Assembly: GCA_025642065.1 (NCBI GenBank)
Contig: JAODUP010000220.1
Location: forward strand, 842,911 to 906,910
Direction: 5' to 3'
DNA from: Paralvinella palmiformis
Taxonomy: Eukaryota > Annelida > Polychaeta > Terebellida > Alvinellidae
DNA: 64,000 bases
Shown: positions 26,600 through 39,019 of the stretch, in pieces
Layout of the letters: the number at the start of each line of letters is the position of its first letter
How positions within the stretch are numbered: the first letter of the stretch is position 1
The notes under the pieces: model-generated
Told to the model about the DNA's origin: nothing
Databases searched by the model: none
The model's input: only the letters and a program-made list of their open reading frames with translations
Made by a program: the position numbers and the translations under genes

Positions 26600-28105
26600 A
26601 TAATTATTATTAGCACAAAATCTGTATGGACATATATTACCTCAGAGATGCACAGAGACGAGACTTAAATGATATTCTATATACATATATGCCGTATTGG
26701 CTTTGTTGTGAATAGGTTATCGTGGTAAATACGCAAATGATGTAATCATAATATCCGACTGTCACCATCAGCACGTTTTTACTCAATATTGAAGTACGGG
26801 TTTATCTATTGATATACCTACACAAGTCATTTATATGGTGTCTGTGTACATAAACCTATATGTTAGAATTAATGTACAAAATTTGAGATATAATACCCCC
26901 CCCCCCCCTGTACAGGACCGCGTGTTAGTAGATAGGTGCAACCGAGAAATAGAACTGTTTATGTCAGACAACGGTTCATATATTAAAGTCATCCTCTTCA
27001 CATTTATTTAAACTAATTTTTACCAGAAATTATTATATCATCAATACCATAAAGAGCAGTTATTAATCAATTAAGAAAGTGGCTATCCAGGCGAACTACT
27101 GTTATTGTTTCAGTAATAGGTAGTCCCTCGTCTATATATCCCAAGTGAGACTAGTGTTAATTCTAAGCAAAACGCGCACTCATTGATTTACTCACTCACT
27201 CACTCACTCATTTACCATCTCAGTCATTCACTCAGTACCCAACCACCCACTCATTCACTCAACCACCCACCCACTCAACCCATAACTGACAGTTTTCTGT
27301 TAGTTTACATAAGGTACTCATCGTGACATTACTTAGCTATCTTCCACACAACATTGATCTAAAACTGTTATAGAGGAATTGTTGATTTTCCCTCTGGGTT
27401 TGTAACTTGATGTGTTTAGTAAATTCCTGGCTATTTTCTGATCGCATTACCTCAGATTTGGTAGTTACCGGTGATTTTTGTGGGTGGTGATTGGTAGGTG
27501 TACTGTAATTCTCAGTCATATGTGATCACAATTGTCATGTTACCGGATGTAGTTAATCACGTGACATAACTTGACATTTGCTGTTTGTTATCCCATCAAA
27601 GCTGCCATATGCTCTCTTCCAGAAATGTCTAGATAGAGCAGCCCTGGGTTAATGATTTGAAATCATAATGGATGTAGTGTAGTGTTTTTATGTCATAATG
27701 TTTTATAATATGACCGACACTTCGGTGATAATCACTCGTGGTAACAGGTATTTGTTTTGTGATTTTAGATTGATCGACTTATAATAAAAAGTTTGTTTGT
27801 TTGTTTATCTTGGAAAGTGGGTTGAATTGCAAATATGACTGTTTAGTTGATCTACACAAACTATGAGACTTTGTTTTATGATATAAGTTATAGGTGTAAC
27901 ATAGTTTTAAATTGCATTCTTTTTATTGGTTGTTTTAATTAAACCAGATGGCGTGTACTATAGTTAATTTTGAAATGTTGCTTGAGTTGTGAGTTCTGAA
28001 TAGAATGTCATGATCTGTGACGAAGATGGTTTATTTAAATATACTACCAGTCATAAGGTTCCTAACTTATATGTATAATTATGATGTTACCGTTGTTTGT
28101 TTTAG

Positions 28106-28190
28106 GTATGGCTTTGGTGATTGTCGCAAACCATTAGCTGAGTCAGCAAGTCTTATTGAGGAAATTGTTCATCAACAGATGACACAGCTG
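28106..28190 (+). CDS. SUPT3H: SUPT3H exon: first histone-fold helix
   Basis: Acceptor TTTTAG ends at 28105 and donor GTTCGT starts at 28191. The first base completes a codon split with the missing upstream exon; 28 codons follow (YGFGDC...HQQMTQL). The junction to the next exon is phase 0 and aligns without gaps to the Spt3 family. Confidence 0.93.
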
Positions 28191-29397
28191 GTTCGTATTA
28201 AGTGACACTGTTCTAATGTGATTTTTTGCATTTGGTTTATTTACATATGCAATCTGCCCTAATTCTGGGTCAGAATAAGTGATTTGTAATTTTGCTTGTT
28301 GGAGATAAAATGCTAAATACACAGGTTAATAAGGTTATAACATAGTCATTGGGGTCAACAACCCGTCGACTGTGTTATAGGTGGACTGCAAAGCAAGCAG
28401 GGTCACTATTGGTAAAAAAAATTATAGCCATCTTGGATTAGTGATATTCATCCACCAGAAATAGTGCATGTTTTACAGAACAAGGTAGCAACTATATGAA
28501 CCAATGCATGAATGTTTATAGGTGCATGTTTGCAAATAAACATACATGAAAATGTATTTGTTTGTGTATCTGCTTTTGTAATGAAAATGTCATATTTTAT
28601 TGAATAATTTTATGGAACATAAATTTAGTTGGTGGAGTCCCACAATAATTGAGGGTTGTGATTGGGCTGTTTGTTTGGCTGATTGAGCCAAGGCGGTGTG
28701 TAATTAAGGTTGTGCTCAATAAATATACGCGTGGGTATATTGTGGCCATTGGCAATTTTTTTATGTGTGAATTACAAACTGAAAATGCCTTCAAATTATT
28801 TTGAAATATTTTATCAGTCAGTTATGGATTTCATGCCATTTCGAGTAAAAATGCTCTGTCATGGATTCCACGATTCTGGGTCCAAGGTCTGACCATAAAA
28901 TCAAGCAGAAACCTCATACAAATTAGGAAGCATTAAATTAAATTATCCTCTCATGAATACTTAATGTATTTTTCTGTCTTCTAATTTGCTCTGAATTTTT
29001 AATGCATTATTGGATTGGCAGATCAATAATCAACTGGAACCTTTATCGATATGACATATTGAATAAGGTCAGATTTACATAAACTAATCAGATTAATAAA
29101 ATCGTGTCATCTGATCTCTTTCAACTAATTACAATGATTGTTTTGCATACTAACATGAATGACTTCTTGAATGTACAGAGTTTATGTCTTTGTTAATCTA
29201 ATAAAAATCATTTCACTATTTTTTTACATTCCTAGTCAAATAAGTTTATAAATAAACCCATTGCGAAGCAGATTTATCAAACATTATATTAATCAGGGGA
29301 TATGTATCTTTCAAATGTCAGTACATAACGTTTCATATCATGACCATGCTTTAGCAACCTGGAGACAAAATTTACTAAAGTTGGATCACATAGAGAT

Positions 29398-29445
<48 letters not shown>

Positions 29446-32400
29446 TGTTACAGAAAACTGTCGGACTAAATGTCTGAGGACCATTCAACAATCATCGATT
29501 CCCCCCACACATTTTAGCACATACCGCTTGTACCGAACCGAATGTACACTGGAATTAACGGCACCTAGTCATTTCATAACATTTCATAATCATAACAGTT
29601 CATAATGTTTACGGTTTACGGTGATATTGATTGGATAAAATGGCATGTTATATGATGACAACAATTGGCAGCAGAATGAAGCATGTATTACTAGTTCTAG
29701 CTTTATATTAGGCAGCTGTTAATGATAACACAACTAACTGATGATATGTTTATGGCTGGAAGTAAAAAAAACAAGTCAGTAAACCTTAACAGCATTTACT
29801 TGTTGACATGATTGTTATATGATGTCAGATGATGTCATATCTTGACTGCAGATTTTGTTCACGTACAGAAATACATTTATGATTTAACATATATATGTAT
29901 AAAAAGAGTTTTTATTTTATGATTAATTGTACAGTAGGCATGTTGTTTATGAGCATCTTAGAATGAACCATTCTACTTTAAATCCTCCTCATTTTAAGTA
30001 GGAGCATCGTATGCCATCTTCAAGAAATTTCAATACTATTCAAATCCGAATAGTTCAATATTTAAGGAACACTGTCTGTGTTTCTAAACCACAATGTGTT
30101 GTCATTGTACAAAATAACTACTGCAATAAGAATGAGACAAAGCCCATATTGTGTAATTCACTATTTGAAAACAAAGCTGCCAAACATATAGGTTGAGCCG
30201 TTTATATAACTGTATTCACTATAGCAATAAGTATGAAATTAAGCCAATAATATGTCCCCGTAAAGAGCACTTACTACACTAGCTATGAGATGAAGCCAAT
30301 ATAGTGTTATTTATAAGCACTACCGCAGTGTTTAATAGATACAAGATGAAGCCAGCATTATAGCACTGAGATATGTAAGAGGTGAAGCCATCATGGTGTC
30401 ATTCAGTACTTAGAAATACGGTTGTAATGCGATGAAGTCAGTATTGTATTATTACTTAGGAATAGTGCAGCACTAGATATGACAGCCGTTATAGAGAGTC
30501 AGTGCCGTTAAGCAGAGACGTCAATTAGAACTGTATCTAGTAATGGGAGTACCAAGTTACGGTACAAAGCAAACCTTCGGCAAATAATAAAACTGTGACA
30601 TTCTAGCTTACAGATTTACGAAGTGAAGCTAATGACATAAAGTATGAGCATGGAATGGAAATTTCTAGAGGGGGGGGGGGGTTATTATACACTCGTCATG
30701 ATAACACCTATATTTTATATCGATTGTAACTATTACAGCAGTTTTCTGTGAACAACAGTTGTTGTATGCAGGAAGTAGTACTTAAAGTGCCATTAAAATC
30801 TAAATCTACACTTATTTCCATCACATATTACTGAAAATTATCTGTAGTGTTATTTGACCAGTTAAAGTTTAAAAATCAAAATCTCTACTACCTGATCTCG
30901 TCTAACTAAAATCGTATAATGAGGTATTGATGAAACTAGCCGAAATTATTGATAGAACGAGTTGAAATTCCTCAACAGCTACTGCAGTCGCCAGAACTAA
31001 CAAAATTATTTACCCTCTGAAGACAGTTGGTGTAATAGGTTGATGTTAATAATGAGTTGACTAGTGTCTCAAATAGAGTAAACTCTATCTGAAGTTACCA
31101 CACAATATGACCAAGTTAAGACAGAATTTACTGTCATGACAAAAAAATTGACAAATGAAGTGGAGGAACCAGATTCGTTGGTCTTATGATGATGATTGAT
31201 GTTTTACGGCCACTTTTGTGTACATGGTAGGCTAAGTAGGCCGAGCGACCTCCAAAGGTAATGAGGCGAAGTCAAAGACGAAACAACCTTCAGATATGCC
31301 CAAGCCGAGATTCGAACACGGATGGTACTGATCTGTGGTCCAACACGCTACCGCTAGACCACGAAGGCGCCCTGTTGGTCTTTTGAGATATAATTGAACT
31401 GGTGTCCAGTAAGACGCTAATAGCTTTTATTTGGGATGATAATCTGGTGATTATGCGAAATTCCTGGTAAATGTTTACTGAATATTATGGATTTGTACTT
31501 ACCCAAGTCGTTCCCAGTGTGACGATGGTACTGGTATCTGCTCTACAGAGATAATCAGTTCACTGTTAGCCTGTTATAGGTATGATCGTACACCTGGCCT
31601 GCTGACTATACGTCTGGCTTGCTGATTGTACGTATGGGCTGCTGATTGTACGTCTGGCCTGCTGACTGTACGTCTGGCCTGCTGACTGTACGTCTGGCTT
31701 GCTGATTGTACGTCTGGCCAGCTGACTGTACGTCTGACCTGATGACTGTACACCTGCGTGACCACTGCAGCTGGTTTCGTTTCCGATTTAGTAATTTCAT
31801 GTGATCGGGAACTTTCTGAAACAAACAAACATATATCGTGGGATTGTAAAATACTTATTGTTAGTCGTATGCACCTTAGTAGAACCACTTCCGTTGATAC
31901 ACAGACAATTGTTAAAGATAGGCAAGACTCTTATAATCATTTCTATGAAAAAATAAACTCTTGTATTAAATACTACACGCAAAAATATATGTGGATATTT
32001 AATGGTTTATGTATTGTTGCATTTGAACAATTTGAAGGAGCTCAGTTTAAATTTTGTTTTGTCCAGTGAGTGCGAGATTTTTGGTTTTGTAATGCTTACC
32101 GTGTTCGTGAGTGCGTGCATGAGTGTGTGCATGCGTGAGTATCTCTTGCTATGCCGCTTAGATAATGTCTACGGCACACGGAGCATCGTGCACGTCTCCA
32201 TGGTCACGTATTGGGAGAGTTAGAAAGACGGATGACAATAGCGTTATATTTATATGTAAAGACTCAGGGAAATATGGCCACGCGTAGGTAGATGTGTAAT
32301 ATTATATGTCGTCGTGATGAGAGCTTCCTGGTGGAAGCTGTGTGCCAGCGAGCCCAGCACGGCACTCACCTGGCTAGAGAGAGAGAGAGAGAGAGAGGAA

Positions 32401-35400
32401 TCCTGTAGGGGACTCCCATAGGGGGCTTCTTTCTTTAAAAGCCATTGACGTCACGATGTGGCAACCACACGTGGATTCCACGTATAATTTCCAAGTATGG
32501 AAGTTATCGTGCTGCCGTATACCTAATATGGTAGACTAGCATGCGTAGACGGGAAGATCTGTTTGTTGATGGCTTGTTGTGTGTTGTCGTATTTTGAGGT
32601 GGTGTCATCTTTGTGGCTAGAGTTCTGCGGTCAGGGAAATTACTGTTTTGATTAGTGGTCGGGTGGTCGGGTGGTCATGGCCTAGTTGTATCGGTGGAAG
32701 ATGAAATTAACTACAAATAAGGCGTTAGTTTCACAGAAACGTTTCCAGGAAAACTGTATAATTTTTGTAACATAATTGGGCTGATTATTTGTAACAGACA
32801 GTATGGTAGGATGTGTGTTTTGATAGAGGCGTCGTTCTATCATACTTTATAAGTTTGCCAGTTGTAATCAGTGTCAATAGTTGTAAGATTATCAGTAAAT
32901 ACAGTTTATTTTGTGTAACAGTTCTTGGTGCTTCAGGGATCATCTTGTGCAAACGCAAAACTAATATATATCAACATAGAATAGATATAATATTATCAGT
33001 TATAAAATCTTATAACCATAATTATGTATATTTGTGTAAATTGTATTTAATCCCCCCCCCTCCCCCGAATAAGCGTCTGAATGATGTAAATTTTATTATT
33101 CGTGTTAGTGCCTGTTTATATGGTGATAAACACACACACACACACAGAGAAAGACGTTCACATTTCAGTATTACACTGAAAGTGTTTATACATGTTTGTA
33201 TACTCAGGTCTACGAAGATCCAGGGTGTGCACCCTTCAGAGAAAACATTTCATAATTGGGTGTTTTTGTTTGTACAATTGTAATTGTTTGGTGCTCCGCT
33301 TTACAAAATATATCTTGTATGGATAAATTTGGACTGGACCTCTCCAAATTTATGTTTACCCGTCAAATCGATGTCCGCCTAAAGCCTGTTGATCGAGATT
33401 CACGAAATATGATGAGTTAGCTATACATAAATAACGATTCTCGACGTATTTGGTCGTTGTACTTTTCACATCGGCCGCCAGATGTCGCTTGCCGCCCGAC
33501 GTGAAATACGAGCACGTCGTCGGGCCACGTTACGGGAGAATGTTTTGATCGGAGCCAGTCGTCGGGCGTCCGTATTACAATTAGGTTTATAACGACTCGA
33601 GGGAATAAATCTTGATTTCTCTCTTCCTGACAGCTCTACCACGCCGAGGATGTTGGTCGACTTCGGAACACTCGTTTTCTCAGCATCGAGGACTTCCTCT
33701 TCCTGTTGCGAAAGGACAAGGTAAATTGACTTCATTCGGTAGACGACTGGACTCGTACGTCATTATCTAGTAACGGACGGAGCTCTCGGTAAAACATTAA
33801 CTAGCTCACTTATATCAGCTCGTCTGTAAGATGGTGGGGACGGACATTACCCGCACACTACACACACGTCCAGGGAAGACCGCAGACCATTATTATGATG
33901 TACCGGACCAATAGAAGAACTAGCTCGAGAAACCATTAACTAAATGACGACTATCTCTAATGCTGGATTGTCTGTTTACTGTCTGTCGGTATACCGTGAC
34001 AGTAACGTGCTGTTAGTGACAAAACGGGACATCCACTGAGAGTGAGAGAGAGAGAGAGAGAGACTTGAACTCAAACTGACCTCTTGTAATTGTTTCTTGT
34101 AACGATGTTGTGAGAACGATAATGATTTAGTGGCGTCTTACGACAGTAGCAATTCGTCATTAAGCACTTGTTTATAGATTTAACGCGTTAAATATTAGTT
34201 TTTCTGGAGCTACGCGATCCAGGCTTTTGCCAGGGGGTGGGAGTGTTGGGGGGCCTGGTAGGCCATCGTCCGCAAGGCTTTTAATTTACGGCTTGTCATT
34301 TAAATGTATTCCGCTCTAGCGAACGTTATGATGAAATGGTGTACGTTATGACTGCGCAATAACGCGATGAACTGTAACAATAGGTGATTGATATTCTTTT
34401 TGAATTACTTTTGTAGATCAAACTACGTAGACTTCTTCGCTATTTAACGCTGAAAGACTTGAAAACAGCGACAGTTAAAAGTATAGGTGCTGATGATGAG
34501 GAGGTCAGTGAACCAGGTAAGCATTTAAATCATTTTATTATCTGACATAACCGCAGCTAGCCACTGTCATTATGTTTTTATAAATAGCGATGTTAGTCAG
34601 ATTACTTCTGATTTTTAGTCCCTGAAACGCTATATGTTATATGTTGATGGCAGTAATTTTATTCGTGTATGGTCACGTTCAAATGCATACGTCACTCATA
34701 CTGAAACCTGAAAGGCATAGGCCAGCAGTGACGAAAGGCATAGACCAGCAGTGACGAAAGGCATAGACCAGCAGTGACGATTACATGTTGATCTTTAGCT
34801 CACAGCAGTATCTTTATTTGAATCAATGAAGATATTTTGAATTTGAATCGAAGAAAATATTTAAGTACAGTTTCTGTTAAATATGAATACTTATCGTTTT
34901 CTGCGTTGTCTTGAAAACTGTGCAGTTTGAAGATCAGACATTATATTATTCCAACATTTAACATTGAGATTATTTTCTGGGATATTTCTTGAAGTATGTC
35001 AACTCTGTTGTAATGTTACTGGTTCTTGTCGAAGAATACTTCACCATTTGGTTATCTTTCTTTATCATTTTAACATATCATTTTAACTCATTAACATTAT
35101 TATCCTTAAGAAGTTTCAAAGGACTGATTCATTTCCAGTCATACAGGATTAATATGACTGATTTGATTCCTTTACAGAAATCAAAGCTCCACCAAAGAAA
35201 CGTAGAAAGATCTGTTATGACTTCCTCAGTGCCATAGATCAAACAGGTAATGTAATTACTTTGTTGTCTTCTCCTAAGTGACTTGTTAACAAACTGATGT
35301 GCGTTTGAACTGTTTACAAAAGATACCCAAGCATCCATTATTTGCTGCGAGATTGTTTTGTGTTAAGGTTTTTATTCTGAAGTTTTCCAGCTTCCTTGTG

Positions 35401-38400
35401 ATAGATTGGTTTGATTTGCTTAGTTACGATGCCATGTTTTTGGAAAGTGACGAGATTTATTGACGAGGTTTAAGACTGGAATCCACTTTGACTCTTCACT
35501 GTGTTGCTAAGTTAGTAAATGATGAATGTTTGTACTGATTACATTATAGGTGAATTTACTGCCTTGTTTGATGATGAGACAGTGGATGAAATAAAATATG
35601 AAAGAGCTTTGGTGAGTATATATTCAGTAAATTACTGGTATGGTAGAAGCTTGTTTTGTTGAGAAGAAAGATGTACAAATATGTTTCATCTTTTGAGTAC
35701 ATTAATCTTACTATGTATGCATATTTTGATTCATTTGTAACCTAGGAGATCATATTAGGGCACAATAATATTTTATTGAAAGTGTTATTGAATTGAGAAA
35801 TTGGAACCATCCATAATGTGGCCTGAATTTTAACAGATGCTATAATTTCTTTGAATAATACCATGATTTATTTAATTTAAGTTGCAAATGATTTAATATT
35901 AAGATATGGCTGTCTGATTTGTTATTATACACTTATACATATTTTTGTTGCCTAAATTTCTGAAAAATGACAAAACAAACATATCTGATTGATAAAAGCA
36001 CCATTCTTTCAGGGTGCCCATACATCCTGGAAAACCTGGAAAATAACAAATTAATTTTCCAGGTCCTGGAAATGTCCTTGAATTTGATAAAATTGGGAAA
36101 TGTCTTGGAAAAATATTGTCTGTGAAAAAATCCACTTAAAACAAAAAAGCACATGAATAAATATTCTTAATATCCCATATTAGTTAAAATTTTAATAAAG
36201 TAGGAAGATCAGACAGCTAGAAGGGTTGAGGAGGAGGCTGTAACATAAAAATGTCAATAATTGATCATACATTGAATAAATATGATATGTTTTTTCGCAC
36301 ATATCTTGATTTATTACCTTTAAAATGGTAATTTTGTCCTGTAAAAGTCCAAAAAAATTATATTTCCTTTCCTTTGGTAACCATGATTGTTTCTTTACTA
36401 CCGGTACTTGATGATGTAGTTTTAAAAGGATAGGTTTATTTATCTTTTCATGTTAAAATGGTCAACATCTTTGCTGATAGGTTAGCTTACTGTTGACCAT
36501 TTTGAGATGTATAATTAAATATAAATTTAAAAAAAAACAGTCGTTTGTGTGTGTTAACATGTCTCTTACTAAGATATTTTATATTGATCAAAATCAATAA
36601 TTAAGTTCACAATTATTCTGCAAGTGAACATTCATTGGTTGTTTGTTAAAATTGCATCACTTTGTTTATAGGAGGGATGAATTTTTAAAATTTATTTCTT
36701 GCCCTGTATACTATAAAGAATTAAATGCTGGGTATCTTTGAATGGTTATTGTTTGGATGGATACTTTATTGAGTATACAATATTTTCATTTTCGATGATA
36801 AAGCCTGGTTTTAATGTAGTTTTAACTCAGAATGGCATCTGATAGAATATATTACTTTTTGTCACAATGTCCTTTGGTGCCATAGTGGTTAAAGCGTTGC
36901 AATACAAACTTCCAGGTTGTGGGGTTCAAATCTGATTTCTAGTTACTCTTTAGCCATATGTTCCATGGCTATGCAATTCACCCACTCACATATTTGTACA
37001 TTTAATTTAATGTTTTTGTTTGTTATTGTCACATAATTATTTTATAATCTTCTGTGAGGTGTATAATATGACTGATAGAACATTTACTAGATATTTTCGC
37101 AAAACCATAGAAAGTGATAAACCAATGTTAATTTGTTAATGCATCATCATTTATCAGCATGATATACTGTTTGTTTATTATTTTGGTTAACCAGAGGGCA
37201 GAGTTGTTGACAAAAAACATGGATACGCAGCAGTATATGGAATTCTGTGAAGCACGACAGGCAAGCTTCAGTAAGTTATTATTGTATGCCCTGTATCAAC
37301 ATTTTAGCATACTTTGGTTTATATGTCATTCTAAATTTGAAATTAAACTTTATTCTCCAGGCCACACAACACAATAAGTATTATCACATTGTAATTATTG
37401 TATAATATTCTCCAAGGAGAGGCGTAACTGAAAATTGTTATGATGTGATTATTGAAGTGCTTTTTAAAAAAGTTCCATTTTCATACTTTTTTTGTGAACC
37501 TTCAAAATTATTTTACATTTCTTAACATGAAGTTCAGCAGTATTCTTGACCCTCCTTTTCACTGGAAATATTTGGTAATATCTAACATATAGAAAGTTGT
37601 ACAAACGTATTATTGAGCTTAAGTTAAAACAATGTTGTTATTGATATAAAGAAATTGAGGTTTTTCTATCAGTAAATTCCAGAGCTTCCTCTGGCATGTG
37701 CTACTGTCACCATTTGTGATTAAATAAATTATCTGATGATTTAGATAATGATTTGCCAAAATATGACTAGTCTTAAAAATATAAATATCATTTTGATGTG
37801 ATGTAACTGGAGTAATTCATTTATAATTGAGGCTGATTCACAAACTCAGTCACAACCAAAGAATACAAATATAAAGAAACTGACTGTGACAATATTGTAA
37901 AATTTTAAAAGGAAAAAATATTGTTGCTGAAAAATACACCAAAGGAAGTCCTGAACTGGATGCACATCAGTGAATATTCATCATTATGTTTCCATTACAG
38001 CTCCACGATACAAAATGCAGAAGTTTAAAGATTGGTTGATGTCTGGTGTATCATTAGACATTAAACCTAATCCTCTTGCCATGGAAGTATTGTCATATCT
38101 AGCATATGAAATAGTAGCACAGGTAATAACTGGAATTATGTTTTTTTTTAAATATTCAGTTACATGTGTGTCAGATTTATGTTTTTGATTGGTCTGTCTT
38201 ATGCCGGATATAAGTACATCAGCATTATTTATGAAGTAAACTTATTCTGGTGTAAAAGGTTTTGGAAGTTGTAATAGCTCAGTTCCTTCATCTGTAATAT
38301 TTCTCATTTCATAAATTTTTAATATGAAAGTAAATCTGCAGTTTTAAATTCAGGGTATAATTTTGGAATGAAAATGCATGTTTAGCAAATTGATACATAA

Positions 38401-38966
38401 TCAAGCATTATGCTCATGTTAATATTAGCTTTGAAACTAGATAATACCACAGGTAAGGATTATAAATGTTCAGGTTATCATTATTTGGAATGTCACTTAC
38501 TAAGGTCTGAGAATACTTTATTAACTAGTTTATGAATTTTCATATGATGTCAGTCATATTTAAATTTTATAAAATATTATAAATTATTGTAAGCTATGCA
38601 GAATAACATATTATTTAAACTTTATTTGTCTTAGAATGCAAATCTTTGTATATGATTTTAATATTTATTGTTTGACTGATGGTAATTTTATATATTAAGG
38701 TTGTTGATTTGGCTCTGCTTGTTAAAAAAGATCAGTCTGTGAGAGCTGATGATCCACTTACTGTCACTCTACCAGCTGTCTGTATTACCCATGACATGTC
38801 CATTGTGTCAACTGCTCCAGAGGGAATCTATGGATCTTCAAGTCCTGGAATAAAAAGTCCATCCAATAAAATGACCTCACCAGCTGGGGTATGTGTGTAG
38901 ATGTAACTTTTTTAATTTTCTACAACACTGTGTACCTACGTACAAGGCAATAACATGCACACACAT

Positions 38967-39019
<53 letters not shown>

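Larger units (their letters stand above)
22804..28105. other. Non-coding stretch upstream of the first visible SUPT3H exon
   Basis: Contains a degenerate ACTG/ACTC-type simple sequence at about 23,860-24,190, the 61-bp inverted repeat, C12-C13 runs near 25330 and 26896, and CACTCA repeats near 27190. If SUPT3H begins further upstream, this is its intron. A 188-codon minus-strand frame at 22957-23523 spans a microsatellite and has no recognisable domain. Confidence 0.55.
28191..33633 (+). other. SUPT3H intron (5.4 kb)
   Basis: Holds a (TA)n at 29400-29442, a degenerate ~50-bp repeat at 30134-30450, a G12 run near 30670, a SINE at 31186-31373 on the minus strand, a 20-bp minisatellite at 31589-31748, a (GA)n near 32376 and a C-rich tract near 33051. 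The ORF of 156 codons at 32813-33283 has no recognisable domain and runs through simple repeats. Confidence 0.8.
35612..38000 (+). other. SUPT3H introns around the EFCEARQ exon
   Basis: Apart from the exon at 37195-37270, the sequence is AT-rich and intronic. It contains a CAGGG-type transposon end near 36010 and a tRNA-like SINE near 36869. Nothing else is recognisable. Confidence 0.7.

Noticed and set aside
26733..26745. Possible end of the missing first SUPT3H segment (codons N-T-Q-M-M before GTAATC)
   Set aside because: Only the final residues resemble the expected TELQ-MM end, and the sequence upstream does not match the family.
31574..31888. Minus-strand frames with a repeated 20-residue unit (RPDVQSA-like)
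   Set aside because: They are translations of a 20-bp minisatellite in a SUPT3H intron; all three frames repeat.
32813..33283. 156-codon open frame with hydrophobic start
   Set aside because: It lies in an intron of SUPT3H, crosses C-rich and CA repeats and lacks any family motif.
33466..33735. Minus-strand 89-codon frame
   Set aside because: It is the antisense of the SUPT3H exon at 33634-33720 and its flank.
35999..36154. Minus-strand frames with FPGPGK/FPGFPG motifs
   Set aside because: Antisense of CCTGGAAAA-rich transposon-end sequence.
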